64,000 nucleotides of DNA from JBBDIK01 sp964640385 (GTDB taxonomy: Bacteria; Actinomycetota; UBA4738; JBBDHU01): NCBI GenBank assembly GCA_964640385.1, contig CAZXFL010000001.1:1-64000 (forward strand), written 5' to 3'. Positions 27,333 to 34,706 of this stretch are shown here, piece by piece (position 1 is the first letter of the stretch; the number at the start of each line of letters is the position of its first letter). The notes under the pieces are model-generated. The model worked only from the letters and a program-made list of their open reading frames with translations, was not told where the DNA came from and did no database searches. The translations under genes were made by a program, and so were the position numbers.

Positions 27333-28583
27333 GTGCCGCGCCCCCGCCTCGCGAGGATCGCCGCTGCCCTCATCCTGACGGTGATGGGGGCGATCGTTCC
27401 GCTCGCTTCCGTCGCAGCTGTCCAGGGCCCTCCGCCGACCCCCGTCCCGCCACGCGGTTCGCCCTCGCCGTTCATCCAGCGCCTGGACACGGCCCCGGCC
27501 ACGGCCAAACCTCCGCGGATCCAGGCCAAGACCACGACCCTGGTCGACCTCGACACGGGACAGGTCCTGTATGAACGGCGACCCGACCTTGAGCGGCCGA
27601 TAGCGAGCCTGACCAAAGTGATGACGGCCCTCCTGGTCCTCGAGGAGGCGAAGCTCAAGCAGCAGGTCACCGCGTCCCCGGAGGCGGTCCGGACGGCGGC
27701 GGTGGGGCTCTCATCGTTGGGCCTCCGTCCCGGGGAGAAGATCAGCGTCCAGGACCTGCTGTGGGCCCTGCTGCTCGGCTCGGCGAACGATGCGGCGGTG
27801 GCACTGGCCGAGCACGTCGCGGGCAGCGTCCCGGCGTTCGTGAAGCAGATGAATCGCCGAGCCGCGCAGCTCGGGATGGACCGCACCCATTTCGCTTCCC
27901 CGAACGGCCTGAGTGACAAGGGGTACTCGACCGCAGCGGACCTGATGACGGTGACACGTGAAGCCATGCAGCTGCCGACGTTTGCGAGGATGGTGCGGAC
28001 GAAGTCCCACACGGTGAAAGGGAAACCGCCTCGGCGCATCCAGAACCGGAACGTGTTGCTGTGGCTGTACCCGGGCGCGACGGGTGTCAAGACCGGGTTC
28101 ACCACCGCGGCCCGCTACAACGTGATCGCGACCGCCCAGCGGAGTGGCCGCCGGTTGATCGTCGTCGTGCTCGGGGAGCCGCGCGAGGCGTTCTCCGACT
28201 CGGCGGAGTTGCTGAACTACGGCTTCAAGGGATTCACGCCGACCGAGGTGATCGCGGCCGGCGAGCTGGTGGGTCAGCGCACCGTGGGCGGTCGCCGGGT
28301 CGCGCTGGCGGCGGGGGCATCCTTCACGGCGCTCGCGCCGAAGAAGGGCCCTAGCGATGTCGCGTTCCGTCCCCTCCTGGACGCGGAGGTGTTTGACCCC
28401 GCTCCCGGGACCGAAGTCGGCCTCGTCCGCATCTCGCTCTCCGGGCGGGAGATCGGTAGCGTGCCGCTCGTCGTGTCCGAGGTCCTCGACACTTCGGCGG
28501 CCTCCGAACCGTCGGCGTGGACCCGGGCTGCGGAGGACGTCGCCAGGGGGCTCGGTGGCGCGCTCGGCGATGTATTGGGCTGA
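27333..28583 (+). CDS. dacA: D-alanyl-D-alanine carboxypeptidase (penicillin-binding protein 5 family)
   Basis: A 416-aa exported protein: signal peptide at about 1-30, a Pro-rich linker, then the S11 peptidase domain. Catalytic motifs are IASLTKVMTALL (SxxK), GSANDAA (SxN) and GVKTGFTTAA (KTG), in the usual order and spacing. The later beta domain (about 300-400) ends without a clear C-terminal amphipathic anchor. It trims the terminal D-Ala from peptidoglycan stems. GTG start with GGGGAGG upstream. It is an addition within the Rv1828-Rv1829 order. Confidence 0.92.
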   Translation: MPRPRLARIAAALILTVMGAIVPLASVAAVQGPPPTPVPPRGSPSPFIQRLDTAPATAKPPRIQAKTTTLVDLDTGQVLYERRPDLERPIASLTKVMTALLVLEEAKLKQQVTASPEAVRTAAVGLSSLGLRPGEKISVQDLLWALLLGSANDAAVALAEHVAGSVPAFVKQMNRRAAQLGMDRTHFASPNGLSDKGYSTAADLMTVTREAMQLPTFARMVRTKSHTVKGKPPRRIQNRNVLLWLYPGATGVKTGFTTAARYNVIATAQRSGRRLIVVVLGEPREAFSDSAELLNYGFKGFTPTEVIAAGELVGQRTVGGRRVALAAGASFTALAPKKGPSDVAFRPLLDAEVFDPAPGTEVGLVRISLSGREIGSVPLVVSEVLDTSAASEPSAWTRAAEDVARGLGGALGDVLG

Positions 28584-28584
28584 G

Positions 28585-28590
28585 TAGACT
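28585..28590 (+). promoter_or_regulatory. -10 element TAGACT of a probable leaderless hpt transcript
   Basis: TAGACT ends 7 nt before the ATG at 28598, immediately after the dacA stop. It decides the start of hpt, for which the open frame extends further upstream. Confidence 0.55.
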
Positions 28591-28597
28591 GCCCGCG

Positions 28598-29170
28598 ATG
28601 GCCGAGGGATGTACCGTCCTGTTCACCGCCGAACAGATCCGGCAACGCGTCGGGGAGCTCGGCCGCGAGATCGCGAACGACTACGCCGCGCGCCGCCCCA
28701 TCCTGATCGCGGTCCTGCGGGGCAGTTCCGTCTTCCTGGCCGACCTGATCCGGGTGACCCCTGTTCCCGTCGAGATCGATTTCATGTCGATCTCCTCCTA
28801 CGGCGGGGGAGGGGACAAAGGCGGCCGGGTGCGCATCATCAAGGACCTCGAGGAGGACATCGGGGATCGGGACGTCATCCTCGTGGAGGACATCGTGGAC
28901 ACCGGCCTGACCGTGAACTACCTGGTCTCGGCGCTGCGTTCGCGGTCCCCCCGCTCCGTGGAGGTTTGTGCTCTGCTGGATAAATCGGTCCGCCGGATCG
29001 CGCCGCTGCCGGTGCGCTACGTGGGGTTCGACTGCCCGGATCGATTCGTCATCGGCTACGGGCTGGACTACGAACAACGCTACCGGAACCTCACAGAGAT
29101 CCTGACCGTGGACGACATGGAAGCGCTTTCCTCCGGCCCTCTGCTGGAGGCCGGGCCGGAGCCATCATGA
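28598..29170 (+). CDS. hpt: hypoxanthine(-guanine) phosphoribosyltransferase
   Basis: A 190-aa type I PRTase that salvages hypoxanthine and guanine with PRPP. Motifs are the VLRGSSVFLADLIR loop, the flexible-loop region FMSISSYGGG, the PRPP-binding VILVEDIVDTGLT and the base-recognising GFDCPDRFVIGYGLDYE. The start at 28598 is chosen from the leaderless promoter and the normal family length. In many Actinobacteria hpt sits next to ftsH and tilS; here it sits in the garA-ftsR neighbourhood. Confidence 0.94.
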   Translation: MAEGCTVLFTAEQIRQRVGELGREIANDYAARRPILIAVLRGSSVFLADLIRVTPVPVEIDFMSISSYGGGGDKGGRVRIIKDLEEDIGDRDVILVEDIVDTGLTVNYLVSALRSRSPRSVEVCALLDKSVRRIAPLPVRYVGFDCPDRFVIGYGLDYEQRYRNLTEILTVDDMEALSSGPLLEAGPEPS

Positions 29171-29186
29171 CCGCCCCCGTGATGGC

Positions 29187-29215
29187 TTGCCGTAGTTGGG
29201 GGCCGTGGCTACAGT
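29187..29215 (+). promoter_or_regulatory. promoter of the bifunctional-nuclease gene
   Basis: TTGCCG at 29187-29192, a spacer of exactly 17 nt, and TACAGT at 29210-29215. The expected transcription start (about 29222) is only some 7 nt before the ATG at 29229, so the leader is very short. Confidence 0.6.
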
Positions 29216-29228
29216 GGGTTTCTGGACC

Positions 29229-29699
29229 ATGATCGAGATGAGCCTCGCGGGCGTGCGCGTCGAGCTCCCCAGCAACCAGCCCATCGTGTTGCTCAAAGAG
29301 GAGTCCGGCGAGCGTTACCTGCCCATTTGGATCGGCGCCGCCGAGGCGGCTGCCATCGCCTTCGCACTACAGGGCGTCGTCACGCCCCGGCCGATGACCC
29401 ACGATCTGATGAAGAACGTGCTGGAGGAGGTAGGGGCTGCCGTCGACCGGATCGTGATCACGGACCTGCGGGAGGGAACCTTCTACGCCGTTATCCGCCT
29501 GCACCAGAACGGAACTGTTCACGAGATCTCGTCGAGGCCGAGTGACGCCATCGCCCTCGCCGTCCGGTACGAGTGCCCGATCTTCGCCGACGAGGACGTC
29601 CTCTCCGAGGCCTCGATCCTCATCCCGACCGAGGAAGAAGAAGAGGTCGAGAGGTTCCGGGAGTTCCTCAACACGGTCGAGCCCGAGGATTTCGCCTAG
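29229..29699 (+). CDS. bifunctional nuclease family protein (DUF151, Rv1829-like)
   Basis: A 156-aa protein dominated by the DUF151/BFN domain: MSLAGVRVELPSNQPIVLLK, then YLPIWIGAAEAAAIAFALQG and SSRPSDAIALAVRYECPIF. The C-terminal tail is acidic (EEEEEVERFREF). Plant and bacterial relatives have been described with RNase/DNase activity, but the bacterial role is not settled. The ATG at 29229 is preferred because it lies just after the promoter; an in-frame ATG nine bases on and a GTG at 29196 are alternatives. Order with garA, ftsR and the next MerR gene follows Rv1827-Rv1830. Confidence 0.88.
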   Translation: MIEMSLAGVRVELPSNQPIVLLKEESGERYLPIWIGAAEAAAIAFALQGVVTPRPMTHDLMKNVLEEVGAAVDRIVITDLREGTFYAVIRLHQNGTVHEISSRPSDAIALAVRYECPIFADEDVLSEASILIPTEEEEEVERFREFLNTVEPEDFA

Positions 29700-29827
29700 G
29701 CGCGCTCCCGGTGTTTCTGCCGGCCGCACCCCTCCTGAGCTGGATGTTCGGCGCCCCAGACCTGTAGGTCTAGGTCGAGAGGCCTAGGCGTTTCGACCCC
29801 ACCTGTGGTACGAATGTGCCCACAGGT

Positions 29828-30056
29828 ATCGGCTGAATGGTCCTCCGGAGGTAGGGCCGATGACCCACATCTAGCGGGGGAACTCCATGGCTCGCCCGGC
29901 TCGTCACTCTGGGTTTCACCGATCCTCGGCTATCTTCTCGCCGCTCTTCACGCCCGTCCTCCTGATCGGCCGCGCGTGTCTGGGCTTGGCGGCCCGGGGG
30001 CATCGTTCCTCGGGCGGAGACGTCGGCGCGGTACGGCGAGCTAACCGCGACCGACT
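29828..30056 (+). promoter_or_regulatory. possible c-di-AMP (ydaO/yuaA-type) riboswitch, variant or decayed
   Basis: Several elements recall the ydaO consensus, in order: CGGCTGAAT near 29830, GGAGGTAGGG near 29847, GCGGGGGAAC at 29873-29882, and GAGCTAACCGCG near 30038-30050 (compare CAGCTAACnCCG), with TCGG near the start able to pair with CCGA near the end. The consensus GGGGTGAATC core is not recognisable (CTGGGTTTCACC stands there), so the call is tentative. No export or cell-wall gene follows on the plus strand, unlike in typical cases. Confidence 0.35.
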
Positions 30057-30064
30057 GGAAGGGG

Positions 30065-30090
30065 TGGCCCGGGTCCGGCGGCCCGGGCCA
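30065..30090. terminator. bidirectional terminator-like hairpin
   Basis: TGGCCCGGG (30065-30073) and CCCGGGCCA (30082-30090) form a perfect 9-bp stem with an 8-nt loop. It lies between the riboswitch-like block and the 3' end of the CAP-domain remnant on the opposite strand. There is no T-run. Confidence 0.5.
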
Positions 30091-30095
30091 TCCGT

Positions 30096-30356
30096 CTATC
30101 CGTAGAAGATCACCGTGACCCAGCACCGCCCCCTGCTGTAGACGACGCCGGTGGCGACGTGGTCGTAGTTGCGACTCAGGATGTTGTCCCGATTATGGTC
30201 CGGGCTGTGCACGAAGGCGTCCTGGATACCCTCGAGGGAGCTCCCGGTGACGGCCAGTTTCCTCGGGCGCATGATCGCTTCCATGCCTGGGTATCGGCAC
30301 TTCAGACCTAGGCCTTGAGTCGCGTCCTCGAAATCTGTTTGACAGCCCTCAGGCAC
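30096..30356 (-). pseudogene. remnant of a CAP/SCP-domain protein (C-terminal end only)
   Basis: An 86-codon frame. From about residue 35 on it matches the last third of a CAP (CRISP/antigen-5/PR-1) domain: SSLEGIQDAFVHSPDHNRDN, then ILSRNYDHVATGVVY and CWVTVIFYG. The earlier part of the domain, with the first conserved His and Glu, is missing; residues 1-30 look unrelated, and the frame runs into the promoter of the next plus-strand gene. It is therefore read as a truncated gene, although expression as a tiny protein cannot be excluded. Confidence 0.6.
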
Positions 30357-30367
30357 CCCACTAGGCT
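30339..30367 (+). promoter_or_regulatory. promoter of the MerR-type gene
   Basis: A perfect TTGACA (30339-30344), a 17-nt spacer and TAGGCT (30362-30367). The start would be near 30374, giving a leader of about 23 nt with GGAG at 30388-30391 before the ATG. It is the best promoter match in the window. Confidence 0.7.
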
Positions 30368-30396
30368 GCTCACGCCGTCGTAATTACGGAGCTGTG

Positions 30397-30846
30397 ATGC
30401 GCGAAGAGCAGGGGTACGGGGTTCCCGAGGTTCTCAAGGTCGTTGGCGTGAGCTATCGGCAGCTGGACTATTGGGCACGCACCGACCTGGTCCGTCCCTC
30501 GGTGCAGGACGCCGAAGGGTCGGGTACCCAGCGCGTGTACGCGTTCCAGGACCTGCTCAAGCTGCGGATCGTGAAGTCCCTGCTGGATGCGGGGGTGTCG
30601 CTCCAGAAGATCCGCACGGCCATCGACACGCTCGAGGAGCTCGAGCAGCCGGCCCAAGGGACCACGCTGATCTCCGACGGTGAGCGGGTCTACGCCGAAG
30701 CCTCACCCGACGTGCTGCTCGACCTCCTCCAGCGGGGCCAGGGCGTGTTCGCCATCTCGGTAGATCGGGCATGGACGGACCTCGAGAAGAGCGTAGGCAA
30801 GAGCGGCAAGGCCAAGGGCCGGGTCGCGCGAGCCGGAGGGTCGTGA
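30397..30846 (+). CDS. MerR-family transcriptional regulator (Rv1830-like)
   Basis: A 149-aa protein with an N-terminal MerR-type HTH (YGVPEVLKVVGVSYRQLDYW, LVRPSV, QRVYAFQDLLKLRIVKSLLD) followed by a helix and a short C-terminal domain that ends basic (KSGKAKGRVARAGG). No ligand-binding cysteines are seen. Rv1830 homologues are linked to growth and division control in mycobacteria. ATG at 30397 with GGAG five bases upstream is preferred over GTG at 30394. The stop overlaps the next gene by 4 nt. Confidence 0.87.
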   Translation: MREEQGYGVPEVLKVVGVSYRQLDYWARTDLVRPSVQDAEGSGTQRVYAFQDLLKLRIVKSLLDAGVSLQKIRTAIDTLEELEQPAQGTTLISDGERVYAEASPDVLLDLLQRGQGVFAISVDRAWTDLEKSVGKSGKAKGRVARAGGS

Positions 30847-31217
30847 CGCCGCAGACGGTCGTCGACGGTGGCATCCTCAAGAGCGAGACCATCCGGTTCG
30901 CGCACGAGAGCGAGCGGCAGTTCGCGCGCCTTCTCGACTTCTACGAGATCGAGTGGGAGTACGAACCGACTTCGTTCGATCTGACGTGGGACGAGGAAGG
31001 CAAGGTCACGCAGCGGTTCACCCCGGATTTCTACATGCCCCAGTACGACCTGTACATCGAGATCACGACCTTGAACCAGAAGCTGGTCACGAAGAAGAAC
31101 AGGAAGGTCCGTCGGCTCCGCGAGCTATACCCGGACGTGCGCTGCAAGATCTTCTACCAGCGGGACTATCTATCGCTGGTTGAGAAGTACGGTCTGGACG
31201 GTCTGGCGAAGGACTGA
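30843..31217 (+). CDS. PD-(D/E)XK nuclease-like small protein
   Basis: A 124-aa protein co-translated with the MerR regulator (GTGA overlap). An early Glu helix (FAHESERQFARLLDF), the strand-turn FTPDFYMPQYDLYIEITTLN and a basic helix KLVTKKNRKVRRLRELYP follow the pattern of PD-(D/E)XK endonucleases (E ... PDF ... E-x-K). The third motif reads E-I-T, not E-x-K; a nearby lysine in NQKLVTKK could substitute. I do not recognise a named family. Activity on DNA or RNA is an inference from the fold pattern. Confidence 0.6.
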   Translation: MTPQTVVDGGILKSETIRFAHESERQFARLLDFYEIEWEYEPTSFDLTWDEEGKVTQRFTPDFYMPQYDLYIEITTLNQKLVTKKNRKVRRLRELYPDVRCKIFYQRDYLSLVEKYGLDGLAKD

Positions 31218-31233
31218 CCCCGGCGCGGGGGTC
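31216..31233. terminator. convergent terminator hairpin
   Basis: GACCCC/GGGGTC form a 6-bp stem over the 18 nt between two convergent genes; the hairpin spans both stop codons. There is no T-run, so efficiency is uncertain. Confidence 0.4.
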
Positions 31234-31895
31234 TAGCGGCGCGCGGCGAGAACGACGACGCCCCCGCCCAACATGCTCCGGTGGCGGACGCGAACCCGGC
31301 GGAACCCCGCGCCATACGCGAGCCCCCCCAACTCCGTTGCATCCCAACCCTGACGGTGATCGCGGGGAACGCGACCGATGGCTCGGAGCAGGCGGACGAT
31401 CGGGCCGAAGTCCGTTCCGTCGGCGATCACGAGCCGTCCGCCGGGCCGGACCACACGAGCGAGTTCATGGAATCCAGCGATCGGGTCGTGCCAATGGTGC
31501 GCCGACACGGAGCTGACGGCGGCATCGAAGGTTGCATCGGCGAACGGGAGCGCTTCGGCGGCGGCAATCGCGAACGTGGTTCGCGGTATCGTCGTCTTCT
31601 GCCGCGCCGCGCGCACCATCGAGGTTGCGGGGTCGACACCGGTGATGCGCCCGCCCGCGTTCCCTGCGATCCTCAGCGTGAGGTTGCCCGTGCCGCAGCC
31701 GACATCGATGATGCGCTCCCCGGCGGTCGGGGAGAGGGCCGCCAGGATCATCCGGTGAACCCTGCCGAAGAACAGCGGCTGGAAGAGTGACCGGTCATAG
31801 CGGGCCCCCCAGCGGTCGAACCGGCCCACGTTCCAATCCCGGGCGGCTCCCGGGTCATCAGGACCGTCGTGTCGGTGGTCTGCTCGCTCGCCCAT
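31233..31895 (-). CDS. class I SAM-dependent methyltransferase
   Basis: A 220-aa protein with the SAM-binding motif RIIDVGCGTGNLTL, the second acidic position ITGVDPATSM, motif II-like AAEALPFADATFDAAVSS and the post-motif RVVRPGGRLVIADG. This is the UbiE/Methyltransf_11 group; the substrate is unknown. The ATG at 31895 lies 7 nt after TAGCAT, a leaderless layout. It is convergent with the nuclease-like gene and downstream of the Lnt-Ppm1 gene on the same strand. Confidence 0.88.
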   Translation of the reverse strand: MGERADHRHDGPDDPGAARDWNVGRFDRWGARYDRSLFQPLFFGRVHRMILAALSPTAGERIIDVGCGTGNLTLRIAGNAGGRITGVDPATSMVRAARQKTTIPRTTFAIAAAEALPFADATFDAAVSSVSAHHWHDPIAGFHELARVVRPGGRLVIADGTDFGPIVRLLRAIGRVPRDHRQGWDATELGGLAYGAGFRRVRVRHRSMLGGGVVVLAARR

Positions 31896-31902
31896 GAGCC
31901 CG

Positions 31903-31908
31903 ATGCTA
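31903..31908 (-). promoter_or_regulatory. -10 element TAGCAT of a probable leaderless transcript
   Basis: Read on the minus strand, TAGCAT ends 7 nt before the methyltransferase ATG. It gives this gene its own promoter inside the gap after lnt-ppm1. Confidence 0.5.
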
Positions 31909-32070
31909 TCGTCGGCAGCGATGGGGGGAGGGGAGCGCATACGCGACGACGGTGTGCCTGCGGTCCGAAGCGCAGCACATGCTCTAGGGGAGCGGGCGGC
32001 GGCGTGGTTCTGATTTCGCCGTCCAACAAATCGTGCCTGGCCAGAAGGGGTGTCTGCTCGTGCGTACTTA

Positions 32071-32088
32071 CCATAATGTACGTTATGG
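32071..32088. promoter_or_regulatory. A+T-rich near-palindrome, possible operator
   Basis: CCATAATGTACGTTATGG is an 18-bp palindrome with one mismatched pair, standing out in a G+C-rich region. It lies 3 nt past the end of the lnt-ppm1 gene and about 175 nt upstream of the methyltransferase start. It could be a regulator binding site; no regulator gene is next to it. Confidence 0.35.
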
Positions 32089-32091
32089 GCG

Positions 32092-34350
32092 TTAGGCGCC
32101 ATCAGGTTCAGGAGGGTCGGGGCGGAATCGCGCCTTCGCGCCCCATTTGGTGACCAGCCACAGGGCCTCGTAAACGATGCGGCGGGAGATCTTGGATGTA
32201 CCGTGCTCCCGTTCGCGGAAGGTGATCGGGACCTCGGCGAGCATGTACCCCTCCAGCCAGGTGCGGTACGCGAGCTCGATCTGGAAGCCGTACCCCTCAC
32301 TCGTGATCCCCTGCGACAGCATGGACTCCAGGACCTCCCGCCGGTAGACGCGGAACCCGCTGGTGGCGTCGTTGAGGGGGAACCCAAGGCACAGACGCGC
32401 GTAGAGGTTGCCGGCCCGGGAGAGCAGGCGCCGGAACGCTCCCCAATTGGTGACCGAGCCACCAGGGACGTAGCGGCTGCCGATGGTGAGGTCGGCCGTA
32501 CGGGCTCCGGCGAGGAGGCCGGGGAGCTCCTCGGGTTGGTGGGAGAGATCAGAGTCCATCTCGACCACGAGGTCGTACCCATCGTCGATGGCGACGCGGA
32601 AGCCCTCGAGGTAGGCCGAGGCGAGTCCGGACTTCGACGGACGGCTGTGGATCCGGATCGGCGCCCCGCCGGCGGCCGCCTTCCGGACGATGTCCGCGGT
32701 CCCATCGGGGGAACTGTCGTCGACGACTAGGATGTCGATCCGCTCCGGGAGCTCCAGCAGCCTCGTCAGGACCTCGGCGATCGTGGCCGCCTCGTCGAAG
32801 GTGGGCAGGATCACCAGCGCCCGAGCATCCGCGGGAAGCGCGCCGGCGGTCCCGCGTTCCTGGCGGCGGCGAGGGACCAGGAAGGCGGTGACCACGCCGG
32901 CCGCGCAGAGCCACGTGAACCAATCTCCGTATCGGGTATAGACCGTGGTCACCGTCGACGCGGTGATCTGCCGGCGGATCACGCCGGGTCGGAACAGCTC
33001 CGTCTGGTCGTAGACGCGGCCGTTCGGATCGATGAAGCCACTGATCCCCGTCAGACCGGCATGCACGATCCAACGCGCATTCTCAACGGCGCGGAGCTGG
33101 CTGATCTGCAGGTGCTGCGCCGAAGCGGGCGAATACCCGTAGTTCGCGTTGTTCGTCGAGACGACGAGGAACTGGCTTCCGTCCCCCACGAGGCGGCGGT
33201 CGATCTCCGAGAACGCGTTCTCGTAGCAGATCACGCTCCCGAAGATCAAGCCCTGCAAGCGGATCGGATCGATCTGCGTTCCGGGCGTCAGATCCCGCCG
33301 GATCAGCGCCACTTCCTTGATGAATCTGCCGAGGAAGTCGCGCGCGGGGGCGTACTCGCCGAAGGGGACGAGGTGGACCTTGTTATAGAGGTCGCGCAAG
33401 AGCCCATCCGACCCGTACAGCAGCGTGCCGTTGAACTGAACCCCGTCCGGCGGACCGGTGATCGCGCCGACGAGCGTCGGCGCTCGGAAGTCGCGTACCG
33501 CATCCGTCACGAGGCGGCCGTATGCGGGATCCAAGGTCGGATCGACGTCCAGGGCGTTCTCCGGCCAGATGACGAGATCGGGGGGAGGGTCGCGCAGGGA
33601 TCGGTGCATGTCGGCGAATCGCTCCGCGATGAGCCGGTCCTCGGTCACCTCGTCGGAGGCGTCCGGCAGGTCGATCTGGATCGCGGCGACGACAACCGCG
33701 TCCCCGTTCGGCTGGGGGATGGGGATGAGGGCGGGCGCGAGCACGATGCAGATCGCCACCCCCGTGTACGCGGCCGCCGGCCGCCACTCCCCCGCTCGTC
33801 GCAGCAGGCGCTCGCCGGACAGCAGCAATAGTCCGTTTACCAGGACGACGACGAAGGTGATCCCTCGTGCTCCGGTCACCGAGGCGAGTGGGACCAACGT
33901 GGCGTTATCGGCCTGCGCGTAGGCTGCCTCGCCCCAAGGGAAGCCTCCCAGCGGCCAGGAGCCCCGCAGGAACTCGAGGACGGTCCAGAGAGCTGCCAGC
34001 GCCGCCATCGAACGGGCCGGGTGGTCGGGCCGCCACAGAGCCGGGGTCAGGGCCCCGAAGGCCCCTGCATACGCGGCGCACGCAACCACCAGTGCCGCCC
34101 AGGCGGGTTTGCCGAACAACATGATCCACGACAGCGAAAGGCCGAAGTACGTCAGGCCGAACACGAGGCCGACGAGCACCCCCCGGCGCGACCGCGCTGT
34201 TCGGATCACCCAGAGCAAGGGGATGAGCGCGACGAACGCGACCGGCCACAGACCCAGCGGCGGGCCGGTCAGGAATAGCAGGACCCCGGACAGCGCCCCG
34301 AGCAGGAGCGTAACGGGGAGGGGAGGACGGCCGGGGCGGCCCCGGCTCAC
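32092..34350 (-). CDS. fused apolipoprotein N-acyltransferase and polyprenol-phosphate mannosyltransferase (Ppm1-type)
   Basis: A 752-aa two-domain protein. Residues about 10-230 and 480-500 hold the membrane helices of Lnt. The CN-hydrolase domain (about 235-470) has the catalytic triad Glu in LVIWPENALD, Lys in YNKVHLVPFGEY and Cys in GSVICYENAF. After residue 515 comes a GT2 domain: VILPTFDEAATIAEVL, VVDDSSPDG, EMDSDLSHQPEELP, IGSRYVPGG. The same fusion is Ppm1 of M. tuberculosis, which N-acylates lipoproteins and makes polyprenol-phosphomannose for lipoglycans. GTG at 34350 overlaps the DUF4193 stop by 4 nt. Confidence 0.92.
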   Translation of the reverse strand: MSRGRPGRPPLPVTLLLGALSGVLLFLTGPPLGLWPVAFVALIPLLWVIRTARSRRGVLVGLVFGLTYFGLSLSWIMLFGKPAWAALVVACAAYAGAFGALTPALWRPDHPARSMAALAALWTVLEFLRGSWPLGGFPWGEAAYAQADNATLVPLASVTGARGITFVVVLVNGLLLLSGERLLRRAGEWRPAAAYTGVAICIVLAPALIPIPQPNGDAVVVAAIQIDLPDASDEVTEDRLIAERFADMHRSLRDPPPDLVIWPENALDVDPTLDPAYGRLVTDAVRDFRAPTLVGAITGPPDGVQFNGTLLYGSDGLLRDLYNKVHLVPFGEYAPARDFLGRFIKEVALIRRDLTPGTQIDPIRLQGLIFGSVICYENAFSEIDRRLVGDGSQFLVVSTNNANYGYSPASAQHLQISQLRAVENARWIVHAGLTGISGFIDPNGRVYDQTELFRPGVIRRQITASTVTTVYTRYGDWFTWLCAAGVVTAFLVPRRRQERGTAGALPADARALVILPTFDEAATIAEVLTRLLELPERIDILVVDDSSPDGTADIVRKAAAGGAPIRIHSRPSKSGLASAYLEGFRVAIDDGYDLVVEMDSDLSHQPEELPGLLAGARTADLTIGSRYVPGGSVTNWGAFRRLLSRAGNLYARLCLGFPLNDATSGFRVYRREVLESMLSQGITSEGYGFQIELAYRTWLEGYMLAEVPITFREREHGTSKISRRIVYEALWLVTKWGAKARFRPDPPEPDGA

Positions 34351-34706
34351 GCGCAGTCGCGGCAGAGCTGCTTCTTCTTGTCCGCCAGCTGGCTCTGGTG
34401 CTTCACGAGGTAACACCTCTTGCATACGAACTCGGTGGGTTGCGGCGGGACGACCTTGACGGCCAGCGTCTCGAGGCGTTCCTCACGCCCCAGGTTGAGG
34501 AGCGAGTCGTCGTCCTCGCCGGCCCGGACCGCCTCTTTCTTGGCCAGGAGGTCCTCGATGGACTCTACAACCGCTCCGCCCGCGGCAGCGTCGGGGGTCG
34601 CCGGAGGGACGGTCGCCTCCGCGATCTCTTCCTCGTCGGGCTCGTCGCCCTCTTCGGCGTCGTCCTCCGAATCGTCTTCGCGCTTCTCGTCGTCCGCGTC
34701 GCCCAT
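34347..34706 (-). CDS. DUF4193 family acidic zinc-finger protein
   Basis: A 119-aa protein. The first 60 residues are very acidic (KREDDSEDDAEEGDEPDEEE), the middle has SIEDLLAKKEAVRAGEDDD, and the end is a four-cysteine zinc finger (CKRCYLVKHQSQL and LCRDCA). This is the actinobacterial DUF4193 family, thought to act in transcription or translation but not characterised. ATG at 34706 has GGGGCAGGG upstream, and TAGAAT near 34757 on the minus strand may be its -10. It is coupled to the lnt-ppm1 gene, as in mycobacteria where such a gene lies near ppm1. Confidence 0.82.
   Translation of the reverse strand: MGDADDEKREDDSEDDAEEGDEPDEEEIAEATVPPATPDAAAGGAVVESIEDLLAKKEAVRAGEDDDSLLNLGREERLETLAVKVVPPQPTEFVCKRCYLVKHQSQLADKKKQLCRDCA

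Larger units (their letters stand above)
29700..30095. other. gene-poor stretch with several RNA-like inverted repeats
   Basis: No convincing gene is visible over about 400 nt. Plus-strand ATG frames are short and lack similarity. It contains AGACCTGTAGGTCT (about 29758-29771), a perfect 8-bp hairpin ACCTGTGG/CCACAGGT at 29801-29808 and 29820-29827, the riboswitch-like block at about 29828-30055, and a terminator-like hairpin at 30065-30090. Confidence 0.6.

Noticed and set aside
29887..30105. Plus-strand 72-codon frame with a signal-peptide-like hydrophobic part
   Set aside because: It lies within the riboswitch-like block, loses all protein-like character after about 30 residues and has no ribosome site. 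The hydrophobic stretch is probably chance.
31748..32074. Minus-strand frame across the gap between lnt-ppm1 and the methyltransferase gene
   Set aside because: It runs into the methyltransferase gene in another frame, has atypical composition and no ribosome site.
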